The position numbers and the translations under genes are program-made. The notes beneath the pieces were generated by a model. That model was not told where the DNA came from. It saw nothing but the letters and a program-made list of their open reading frames with translations, and made no database searches. This document shows, piece after piece, positions 1 to 7,820 of a DNA stretch of 64,000 nt. Source of the stretch: Candidatus Anammoxibacter sp. (GTDB lineage: Bacteria > Planctomycetota > Brocadiia > Brocadiales > Anammoxibacteraceae); contig JAIQZQ010000037.1 of assembly GCA_021777105.1 (NCBI GenBank), forward strand, positions 1 to 64,000, written 5' to 3'. Positions within the stretch are counted from its first letter, which is position 1. The number at the start of each line of letters is the position of its first letter.

Positions 1-1
1 A

Positions 2-292
2 AATGGTATTTTGAAACATTTAGTTGCGCCTAAGGTTGCCAAATATCAATTGATAAACAAAATTCAGAGTTTAAAAAAAAATCTAAGTTCAAATGACACG
101 CCTTGCATAGACGAACTAATACAGTTTAAAAAGCTTTTAAACTGTTGTATAGCCGGTGACAAAGAGGCATTGAGGGTATTCCAGATTGTTTTTGGAGAGG
201 ATATTTACTTCTACCCTAGAAATCTGAACAAAAACAATGAGGAAGAAGCTGCAAGTTTCTATTTTACTGCCTTGACAAATGCAGAATATTAA
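2..292 (+). pseudogene. N-terminal fragment of a sigma-70-like factor (frameshifted, open at window edge)
   Basis: The reading frame is open to the left edge; the first usable start inside the window is TTG at 11. The segment 'LLNCCIAGDKEALRVF' followed by an acidic 'EEEAASFYFTAL' stretch resembles the start of sigma region 2 in small sigma factors. The frame stops at 290-292, exactly where the -1 frame continues with a segment that fits the rest of region 2 ('FKGNCKLTTYQYAV'). I infer one gene split by a one-base shift. As a stand-alone 93-residue protein it would be an unrecognised hypothetical. The sigma assignment rests on motif likeness only. Confidence 0.45.
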
Positions 293-996
293 AAAGCCTG
301 CTTTTATTTAAAGGGAATTGCAAACTCACAACATATCAATATGCGGTTATTACCCAATTATATGCAAAGTGGAACAAGAGAATAAATTTAAAACAAAACA
401 ATCAATTCAATATTAGGGATATTGATGATTATAACGAGGATAATTCCCTGTGCGATAGCGATAACAATAATAATTCCTATGACGGCAATATATCAACTAA
501 TGACGCCTTTCGCGCTCTTAAACGAGCCATGGACAAACTATCTAATAATAAAGAAGCTTACTATATGCTGCTATTACATTTAGATATTGAACTTAAAAAT
601 GGCGATATTGAGGCATTAGCTAAATTTAAAAATAAAAGCGTTAAAGAAATTAATGTAAGGCTGAACATTTTTAGACAAAAAATTGAAGCTAAAAAAGAGA
701 CGCACTGTAAAAACAGTGAATCCTTTTTAAATTTATGCTCAAAAAACCGCTCAATTAAAATGAGCATAAAAAAACTACAAAGACAATATCACGCTCACAA
801 TGAAGAAAAGATAAGAATCCTGGAAATCAAACTTTCAAAGACAAGAGAACGGCGAGACGCCCTTAAACAGCGGACAAACCGCTCAATAGTAAGCTATGAA
901 GATATTGCAAGGTTCCTTAAAGTGTCTAAATGGAAAGTTGCTACCAATATCAACAAGATAAAAGAGGAGTTGCGCAAAGAGTTAAAAAGAGACTAA
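289..996 (+). pseudogene. C-terminal fragment of a sigma-70-like factor (region 2 end to region 4 HTH)
   Basis: This frame is open from 241 and joins the preceding fragment at 289. It encodes 'LLFKGNCKLTTYQYAVITQLYAKW', like the end of sigma region 2. A low-complexity Asp/Asn linker follows, and the C-terminal 'SYEDIARFLKVSKWKVATNINKIKEEL' has the shape of a region 4 helix-turn-helix. If the frameshift is real, translation could restart at ATG 529 (155 residues), which keeps the HTH but loses region 2. No slippery heptamer is obvious at the junction (AATATTAAAAAGC), so a mutation or sequencing indel is more likely than programmed frameshifting. Confidence 0.45.
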
Positions 997-1307
997 AGGG
1001 CTTTTTATTAACCATTAATTTAACTAATTAAACCACTATGAATCTGAAAAATTTAGAGTCTTAAAAGTTAAGTTTTAACAAATTTTGACAAAATATTTTT
1101 TAAAAAGCCTGAGCAAGCGTTTAATTTTGTAAAGATTAGTGGAGATTTGTAGTTAATGCGTTATTGATTTTTGCCTTTATCATGTCTATTGCTTTCGCTC
1201 TTTTATAAGTGTGGATTAGTGAAGATTTGAGGTTGATTCGCTTTTGCTTTTCGCCTTTTCCGGTTAGGTAATATTCGTAACAATTCTAAAAGTTGGAGTT
1301 TATGTGT
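997..1307. other. Intergenic region with two imperfect direct repeats
   Basis: No gene is visible. Two diverged copies of a roughly 50-bp phrase (…GATTAGTGGAGATTTG… near 1136 and …GATTAGTGAAGATTTG… near 1213, each running into TTTTTGCC or TTTTCGCC) lie in tandem. An AT-rich stretch TTTTGACAAAATATTTT at about 1084-1100 recurs in the opposite orientation near 42460. This looks like decayed repeat DNA. Confidence 0.4.
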
Positions 1308-1736
1308 ATGGACAATAGCAATGATGACAATAACGGAGAAGATAGTCCGGTGTCAATAGGCCTTTCAAACAAGCCTGAAATAAAAGAGATGCAGGAGAAG
1401 ATGCTTGAAATCCTGAAAATGCATAACGAACTTAGAAGAAGAACCGAGGTTTCCAACCAGAACATAATGAACCATATAACAAACCTTGAAGAAGATGTCA
1501 AAGAGGCGCATAAGGACTCTCATAGAAACGACAACGAACTTGTGACATTCAAAATGTTTATGGCTGAGACGCAAAAGCAGAATTTAAGCAACCAAATAGT
1601 TGATCTGCGCAACAAGCTTGAACAAACCGAAAAACAGGTGGCAATAAACCAAACAAAGATGACCATGATCTATCTAGCATGTTCAGCCCTAATAGCCATA
1701 GCCGCCATAGTTGCCCCGATAGCGCTTAAACTTTAA
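1308..1736 (+). CDS. Coiled-coil protein with C-terminal membrane anchor
   Basis: I chose ATG 1308 (about 142 residues) because GGAG at 1295-1298 lies 9 nt upstream; the in-frame TTG at 1293 and ATG at 1302 are too close to that site. The protein has an acidic, Asn/Asp-rich N-terminus, a long heptad-like charged middle region (about residues 20-115) and one hydrophobic helix at the end ('IYLACSALIAIAAIVAPIAL'). This predicts a tail-anchored coiled coil facing the cytoplasm. No family is recognised and no operon partner is visible. Confidence 0.7.
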   Translation: MDNSNDDNNGEDSPVSIGLSNKPEIKEMQEKMLEILKMHNELRRRTEVSNQNIMNHITNLEEDVKEAHKDSHRNDNELVTFKMFMAETQKQNLSNQIVDLRNKLEQTEKQVAINQTKMTMIYLACSALIAIAAIVAPIALKL

Positions 1737-1980
1737 AAAATGACAATTAACGAATGACGATTGAATGGAATTGATGATTAACAAAGAACCAATGACTATT
1801 AATGAATAACTCTTAGCAGTGACGAAAGGCGAATAGCAAATGACCAATGTCTATTGACAACCGCCCAATGACCAACAGAACCAATGACAAATGACTAGTG
1901 TTGAATGACTAACAAGAAAACAGACCAGTACTCAATGACAAATGACCGATAACTGATTACCAATTACTGATTACCGATTT
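1737..1980. repeat. Degenerate ATGAC/AATGA low-complexity tract
   Basis: About 240 bp made of drifting variants of AATGACNAATGAC, ending in 'GATTACCAATTACTGATTACCGATT'-like text (broken into short units). No frame is coding. Similar word-like degenerate tracts recur at 28430-28610, 49860-50120 and 51090-51360. Confidence 0.6.
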
Positions 1981-2043
1981 TCCCCTGCGCAGGGTTTATT
2001 TTAATTTTTATCAATTTATTGATATTGAAAGGAGGCGCTTAAA

Positions 2044-2094
2044 ATGCAATCGAAGATAGCAAATGCAGGTCGCGTTAAAGATGTGTATGGCTGA
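2044..2094 (+). CDS. Possible 16-residue small ORF with strong ribosome binding site
   Basis: A near-perfect Shine-Dalgarno (AAAGGAGG, 2028-2034 region) precedes ATG 2044, which opens a frame of only 16 codons (MQSKIANAGRVKDVYG) before TGA. It may be a leader peptide, the start of a decayed gene, or chance. A CCCTGCGCAGGG palindrome at 1983-1994 lies just upstream. Confidence is low. Confidence 0.2.
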   Translation: MQSKIANAGRVKDVYG

Positions 2095-2215
2095 TGATTC
2101 TGATAACGTAGTTTTAGTAAAAATTTAGTAATTTTATTTTGTTATATATGTGGTTAGCAAAAAGTTAGTTACATGTATAAATAAATGTTTATTTAAATAA
2201 CGGAGGTACTTTATT

Positions 2216-2818
2216 ATGCCAGCAGGAAAAAAATGGTATAAAGGGACAGAACCTAATTTTAATAGTTTGACTGTTAAAATGAATGTAAGCGTATGGAAAT
2301 ATAATGGAACTTCATATGCTAGAGCAGGAAGCGTGTCTAATCAGTTTTTAATTGATTTTGGAGGTTTAATAAGCGCAATAAACGCCTCAAACTATGGGTG
2401 GGATTCTTATCCACCTTTATATAATGTCCTAAGTTTGAATACAATGTGGCAAAACGCTCCAATATATCAGACACAACAGGCAACATGGGATCATGTTAAT
2501 TTGCCATCTGGAGATATTGAAATATTTGTTATAGATGAAGCAAATGATGGGCCGTTAATAAGTAGCGCAGGTGTTTCTTATACCACCGCAGCCAGCAACA
2601 TACAAGGAAGTGTTATATATATCCATAAAGACACTACTGACGGGATTAGTAATGGGGCGAGTGTTCCAACGACCAGTACCGTAGCGCATGAAATGTTACA
2701 TGCTCTGGGAATTGGCCACAATGAAGTAGCCAGCCCTTCAATGGGTGAAGCTGGAATCGGTTTACCAACACATTACGATGCTCAGTTTTTGGCACAAAAG
2801 TATTTTGGGGGTGCATAA
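2216..2818 (+). CDS. Small metzincin-type zinc metalloprotease without signal peptide
   Basis: This 200-residue protein carries the complete metzincin zinc signature HExxHxxGxxH as HEMLHALGIGH (His158, Glu159, His162, His168), with a candidate Met-turn at Met176 in 'SPSMGE'. That arrangement is typical of matrixin-like peptidases. There is no signal peptide, no propeptide with a cysteine switch and no membrane segment, which is unusual because metzincins normally act outside the cell. The start is supported by CGGAGGTAC about 9 nt upstream. It stands alone between repeat-rich spacers. It could be exported by a non-Sec route, act inside the cell, or be a toxin-like effector; none of these is shown. 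Confidence 0.75.
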   Translation: MPAGKKWYKGTEPNFNSLTVKMNVSVWKYNGTSYARAGSVSNQFLIDFGGLISAINASNYGWDSYPPLYNVLSLNTMWQNAPIYQTQQATWDHVNLPSGDIEIFVIDEANDGPLISSAGVSYTTAASNIQGSVIYIHKDTTDGISNGASVPTTSTVAHEMLHALGIGHNEVASPSMGEAGIGLPTHYDAQFLAQKYFGGA

Positions 2819-3004
2819 CAGTAAAACAAATTGGCGGTATATCAGCTCGTTAGTTTTATATGTGCAAACAGTATTTAAAGTAAGTGAGTATTTTTTGTAA
2901 AATGAATTGACAGGCAATAGAATATGTTGTAAAGTAGCGCAAAAACAATCCAACACATATTCTTGCCCTGTATTTATCCTTTACAGATAGAATAATATTC
3001 ATTT

Positions 3005-3043
3005 TTATAACGGGTTCAGGGGTTTAACCTGAACCCGTTATAA
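3005..3043. terminator. Perfect 16-bp stem hairpin (candidate terminator)
   Basis: TTATAACGGGTTCAGG pairs perfectly with CCTGAACCCGTTATAA around a 7-nt loop. It lies 190 nt after the protease gene and 120 nt before the first YVTN gene. There is no clear T-run, so it is either a two-way terminator or a small palindromic element. Nothing else was seen in 2819-3166. Confidence 0.45.
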
Positions 3044-3166
3044 TGTGTTTGCCCGCAATGTGTAAAATTTAAGTGTAAAGATTGGTCCTGGCGAAATTTT
3101 GCGCCTGTAATCTGTTTTTAAAATACTCGAAATGTTTTTCATTAATATTTTTTTAAGAGAGGGTAT

Positions 3167-5455
3167 ATGAGAAATCCATACTCTATATTTGTAGATATTC
3201 ATAATAAATGTTTTGCGTTACTATTTTTGATAGCTTGCTTCTTTTGCCTATCCATTGTAACTGCACAAACAGTGGTAGACGTAGTAGGTCTTGCCCCGGA
3301 ATCGGGCAATGGATTTGGCCCCTCTGTAATTGGAATCAATCCTGCAACTAATAGAATTTATATCGGAAACAGCCACAGTGAAAATATTAGCGTAATTAAC
3401 TGCTCGTCAAACAAAGTTATTGACACCGCTACAATCGTTCAAGACGAAGTATTTGTATGCAGCCCTGATGATATAAGCGTTAACTCTGTTACAAATCGTA
3501 TTTATGTTGCTATTGATTTCTGTAGAGATCGCGATATTATCGGTGTCAGCAACTTCCCTATAAGCGTAATAGACGGTTTTAGCAATGAAGTTGTTGAATC
3601 AATAGAAGTAGATGAGGATGTAAACTTAATTGAAGTTGACTCTAACGCAAATTTGCTATACGCGATTTCTCGTGACAGCGTTATTGTTATCAACACCTTA
3701 ACAAATGAAATTATAGAAGAGCTTGGCATTAAAGCGAACGCTATTGGAATCAATACATTAACTCAACGTGTATACATTGCCACAGATGATGATGTAAAGG
3801 TTTTAGACGGGGCAAGCCGTCAGGCGATAGGCTCTATCGATTTAAGCGCTAATGCTATTGGCGTTGATCATGTCAACAACAAGGTATATATCGCAACAGA
3901 CGCCGGCATTAAAGTTGTTGACGCGGAAACTAATGAAATAATAGAGAGCATTGATACTGCGGCGGTTTCAATTGAAATAAATCATACAACTAACAAAGTA
4001 TACGCAGGGTCGGATAAAAGTATCAGCGTTATTAACGGTTTGAATAATCAATTAACAGGCTCTATAGATATAAGCGGTAGTTCAATGGAGCTTAATTCAA
4101 GCGCAAATATGCTTTACACAATATCAGGAACCGATGTTTTTGTGATTGACGGCAGTTCCGACGAAATAATTGATTTTGTAACGCTTGGAGCTTTGCCTGA
4201 AGATGTTAAAGTTAATAATACAACGAAGCGGGTTTACACTCTTGATAAGTTTAACAAAAGAATTATCATTGTAGATGAGGAAAAGAGAGGCGTTATTGAT
4301 ACTATTAAAATGGATAGAGAACCAAATCGTTTTGATATAAACAAAACAACTAATAAAATATATGCGACCGGTAATGTAAACGATAGCGTTACCGTAATCA
4401 AAGGCGACAACAATAAAATAATAAAAAATATTCTTGTAGGCGATAATCCTAAAGGCATTTGGGTTGATTCTAAAAATAACGTGATTTACACTGCAAATTC
4501 ATCTAGTGGTGATATTAGTGTCATCGATGGCAATATTGATGAGGTTGTGGGGAATATTAAGGTAGGCGGGGAACCTATATTTATTGCGGGAAATAGCCGG
4601 GCTAATATAATTTATGTTTCATCATTTAATAGCGCCGCTTTGACGGTGATCAATAGTAAATCTAATATGGTTACAGATTCAGTTGCGGTTGGACATAAGG
4701 TTGGCCAAATTGCAGTTAACACTTATACAAATCTGGTATATGTGACAAGAGAGGGAACCGGCATTGGAGGAGTTGATTCAAGTATTGATATCAATTCTGA
4801 TATTGTTATAGGAAGCTCTATTGACGGTGTAACCAACAAGGTTCTTAATACTTTCACTATAAGCGCTAAAAACGTTCCGCACATAATCGGCGGTTTCTTT
4901 GGGCGAAGCTTATTGCACCATGGAATAGCGATAAATACAGTGTTTAATCATATTTATATTTCAAGTATGGTTGTAGACCATCATGACGGCGTTGCTGTTG
5001 AGCCCGGCGTTATCAGTATAATAGACGGCGCTGACAATGAGATTGTTAACATCTTTAATGTTGGCATTTCCCCGGCCGGCATAGGTATTAATCAGGAAGA
5101 TAATATTGTTTATATTTCAGACAAAGAGCCCGGCATCTTAATTATTGCAGACGGAATGCCCGGAACTATAATTCCACCTGGTCCAGGGGCGTTAAAGGTT
5201 GAACCGGCATCCGCAAAAAGCTCAATTCGCTTTCAGGACGCAATTGTTACTGTAAATGACAAAAACGGAAGCCCTCTGCCCGGTGTGACTGTAACCGCAT
5301 TCGTTAGTGACCGATTAACGTCAGTCAGGCCGTCGTCGGCAATGACTGACGCTGACGGCAAAGCCGGCTTTAAATTCAGATTTGGAATAATAACAAAGGA
5401 TGGAAGTATTACATTCCGCGCAGGGAACGAAAACGCTACGCTTTCTCAGAAATAA
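3167..5455 (+). CDS. Secreted YVTN-type beta-propeller protein with C-terminal Ig-like (Big-1-like) domain
   Basis: A signal peptide (about residues 1-34, ending 'LSIVTA-QT') is followed by roughly a dozen repeats of about 40 residues with the pattern N.TTN.IYV…..V.VIDG..N.VI..I, the YVTN/NHL-like propeller signature. From about residue 680 a beta-rich domain ('ALKVEPASAKSSIRFQDAIVT…DADGKAGFKFRFG') resembles bacterial Ig-like Big-1 folds. The product is probably exported or surface attached and used in binding or adhesion; no catalytic motif is visible. It is the first of three adjacent paralogs. The start ATG 3167 has GAGAGGG upstream. Ligand unknown. Confidence 0.85.
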   Translation: MRNPYSIFVDIHNKCFALLFLIACFFCLSIVTAQTVVDVVGLAPESGNGFGPSVIGINPATNRIYIGNSHSENISVINCSSNKVIDTATIVQDEVFVCSPDDISVNSVTNRIYVAIDFCRDRDIIGVSNFPISVIDGFSNEVVESIEVDEDVNLIEVDSNANLLYAISRDSVIVINTLTNEIIEELGIKANAIGINTLTQRVYIATDDDVKVLDGASRQAIGSIDLSANAIGVDHVNNKVYIATDAGIKVVDAETNEIIESIDTAAVSIEINHTTNKVYAGSDKSISVINGLNNQLTGSIDISGSSMELNSSANMLYTISGTDVFVIDGSSDEIIDFVTLGALPEDVKVNNTTKRVYTLDKFNKRIIIVDEEKRGVIDTIKMDREPNRFDINKTTNKIYATGNVNDSVTVIKGDNNKIIKNILVGDNPKGIWVDSKNNVIYTANSSSGDISVIDGNIDEVVGNIKVGGEPIFIAGNSRANIIYVSSFNSAALTVINSKSNMVTDSVAVGHKVGQIAVNTYTNLVYVTREGTGIGGVDSSIDINSDIVIGSSIDGVTNKVLNTFTISAKNVPHIIGGFFGRSLLHHGIAINTVFNHIYISSMVVDHHDGVAVEPGVISIIDGADNEIVNIFNVGISPAGIGINQEDNIVYISDKEPGILIIADGMPGTIIPPGPGALKVEPASAKSSIRFQDAIVTVNDKNGSPLPGVTVTAFVSDRLTSVRPSSAMTDADGKAGFKFRFGIITKDGSITFRAGNENATLSQK

Positions 5456-5460
5456 GAGTA

Positions 5461-6954
5461 ATGACAAAAATGCCACATACCTTTTCAAGTAGGCGCATAC
5501 AAAATCAAAATCAAAATCAAATGAAACTTTATCTATCATTTAAACCAGTTTTCATATTATTTATACTTTTTTTTGCCCTTTTTCAAATTAAAGCAATCGT
5601 TTCAAATGTTATTATAGCGCAAACCATATTGACGACGATACCTTTAAATGATATTAGCGCAATTGCTATAAACTCGTCGACTAATCGCATTTATGCATCC
5701 CGTCAAGGCGCAATCCATGTCATAGATGGAGAGAGCAATATAATCATTAACACGGTAGAAGGGTTAACAGGGGGAGCAGGACGAGGAATTGGGATTAACA
5801 CGGAAACTGGTTTTATCTATGCCGGCAACTTGTTTGAAGGCACGATTGATGTAATAGACGGTGAATCTAACAAGGTTATTAACACAATTAAAGTATGGGA
5901 AGGGTCAGGCCCTGTTTTTCAGCCGTTTCCTCCAGTATTCAGCGCGGAAGGCGTCGCTGTAAATTCAGTAACAAACCGTATTTATATATCTCATTTTCCG
6001 GGAGGCATAGTTAGTGTTATTGACGGGGAAAATAATACAGTTATTGCTGAAATTGAGATAAATGACGCAAAAGACTCCCATCAATCCGCTGCCCAGGGAC
6101 TCGAAGTCAATGTGTCTGAAAACCATATTTATGTGGCGGATGAAAAAGGCTCTACAATTGCTGTAATATCAGGCGAATCCAACCAAGTCATAGACATAAT
6201 AAAAATTGAGCATCCCCCGTTTAATCTCGCTTTAAACCATTTGACAAACTTAGTCTATGCGACAAGCCAACAAAGCAGGACTGTGAGTGTTGTTGATGTT
6301 GGGTTGCGACAGATTTTTGCTAACGTTAATGCCGGTGGTTCATCAAGCGTGCCTGAAGTCAACCCTTCTATTAACCGCGTCTATGTGACCAATCCCGGAT
6401 GCAATAAAGTCAGGATAATTGACGGCGTTGATAATCAGGTTATCGGAGCAATTGATATGGAAAGCGGCCCCGTGGCAATAGCTGTAAATCCAGTTACGAA
6501 TCTGGTTTACATTGGAGCCTGGAAAACGGACGGTATCGTTGCGCATGATGACGGATCAACTATACTGAATCCAGGGCCGGAATTTAAAGCAAAGTTATCG
6601 GATTTTCGTTTTATTTGCGAGAAAGGGATTGACACAGGATCTAATGGGATTCAAAAGCTTACATTAAAGTTAGGAGAGCTTGAATCCTGCTTTTTCAGGA
6701 AATCGTCAAATTTCTGTGACTTAAAAACAGAAATATCAACAAGCCCCCGTCCAAAATTTAAAACATCAGTCAAAGTTAAACCTGAGTTTGGCTTTGTAGA
6801 TAATAATGGCGAGTTTGAGTTTACAATCCGGGCAATATCCAGAGGCATTGACTGGGTAGCCTGGGCCTTGAAGGATGAAAACGGCGAATTTAAGTTTGAT
6901 AGAGACGCATATACAAACGGAACCGCATGGGGCCTGTTTGTAGAAGTAAAATAA
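5461..6954 (+). CDS. Secreted YVTN-type beta-propeller protein with shared C-terminal domain
   Basis: Lies 5 nt after the preceding paralog, so probably cotranscribed. The open frame starts at ATG 5461, but an Asn-Gln-rich lead of 20 residues precedes ATG 5521, which begins a clear signal peptide ('MKLYLSFKPVFILFILFF…'); 5521 may be the true start. About eight YVTN-like blades follow (N..TNRIY…V.VIDGE.N.VI.TI). The last ~120 residues form a different domain, with paired cysteines and a 'GIDWVAWALKDENGEF' core, that is also found at the end of the third paralog but not the first. Exported, function unknown; probably a binding protein. Confidence 0.82.
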   Translation: MTKMPHTFSSRRIQNQNQNQMKLYLSFKPVFILFILFFALFQIKAIVSNVIIAQTILTTIPLNDISAIAINSSTNRIYASRQGAIHVIDGESNIIINTVEGLTGGAGRGIGINTETGFIYAGNLFEGTIDVIDGESNKVINTIKVWEGSGPVFQPFPPVFSAEGVAVNSVTNRIYISHFPGGIVSVIDGENNTVIAEIEINDAKDSHQSAAQGLEVNVSENHIYVADEKGSTIAVISGESNQVIDIIKIEHPPFNLALNHLTNLVYATSQQSRTVSVVDVGLRQIFANVNAGGSSSVPEVNPSINRVYVTNPGCNKVRIIDGVDNQVIGAIDMESGPVAIAVNPVTNLVYIGAWKTDGIVAHDDGSTILNPGPEFKAKLSDFRFICEKGIDTGSNGIQKLTLKLGELESCFFRKSSNFCDLKTEISTSPRPKFKTSVKVKPEFGFVDNNGEFEFTIRAISRGIDWVAWALKDENGEFKFDRDAYTNGTAWGLFVEVK

Positions 6955-7443
6955 CTCCGTTGCCGGTCCGGCGTTAAATGATAAATAACAGTATCCCTTT
7001 AGCGTGTTTTTTAATTAGCAAATCTATTCGTATTATTTCTCAATTTATAAAACCATTTCTTTAACTTACTCTCCGCATTTAAAACGCCCCCCCTTTTCTT
7101 CTTACTTTGGAAAAGATGTCGGCAAGAATTTTAATAAACATCTATTCTGTTATAAAATTACACCATATCCGTCAAACTGTCGAACGGGAAATGTTAATCC
7201 GGATTTATACATGAGTATGCAACTACTTACTTCATCGGTATTTACGTGGTTTGATTCTTCCCTTTAGCTTTGAAACTTGAGGTTGAAGTAATGTCTTTAA
7301 TATGTTGAAATTTTGTGCACAAATTGCAAAACCATCTTATTCACATAAAAATGTGCCTTTTTATCGGCATTTATGAACTTTTTCGCTTATTTGAGCTTGT
7401 AGAAACCCAGATTAACCAATGTTTTAACAATATAAGAGGAGAT
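6955..7443. other. Intergenic spacer with no recognised content
   Basis: AT-rich spacer between YVTN paralogs. I see no gene or strong repeat. The final ~25 nt before 7444 resemble the 5' leader of the gene at 3167 (AAGAGGAGATATG against AAGAGAGGGTATATG), showing shared ancestry of the downstream stub. Confidence 0.4.
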
Positions 7444-7533
7444 ATGGTATATCCATACAATATATTTAAATATTTTACGCTGATATTTTTGATAAGCCAT
7501 TTCTTTTACCCTATGAGCATTGTCACCGCTTAA
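7444..7533 (+). pseudogene. Decayed YVTN paralog: only the signal peptide remains
   Basis: ATG 7444, with AGAGGAG just upstream, opens a frame encoding MVYPYNIFKYFTLIFLIS… ending 'SIVTA' then TAA. This matches the signal peptide of the gene at 3167 ('MRNPYSIF…LSIVTAQT'); the stop replaces the CAA glutamine codon that follows the cleavage site in the intact gene, and 'ACAGAG' follows where 'ACAGTG' is expected. Downstream of the stop no propeller repeats remain. It is a remnant of a fourth family member, not a functional gene. Confidence 0.7.
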
Positions 7534-7820
7534 ACAGAGAGCTTCTTGTTCGAAGCAATCGGGGGCAAATTTTGATAAGCCCTCTGTTCATAATATGAAA
7601 AAAATATGACGAATAGTTTTTGCCTTGATATTATAAGCATTTAAGCAGTTCCTATCATTTTAAATCAACGGTATTTTGATTTAGCTGAAAGTTATGTATT
7701 AGACAATCATTTTAAACCAATATGCGCAAACTCGCTGAATAGTTGCCTTTTATTTAACTTAAAAATGAAGGGCAGTCATTCATGTCTGCTGTTCTATTTT
7801 TTACTATTTTGGAGAAAAAA

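Noticed and set aside
289..301. Programmed -1 frameshift signal
   Set aside because: No X-XXY-YYZ slippery heptamer and no clear downstream pseudoknot; an indel is simpler.
1737..1980. Possible CRISPR-like array
   Set aside because: No constant repeat length or spacer regularity; the units drift continuously.
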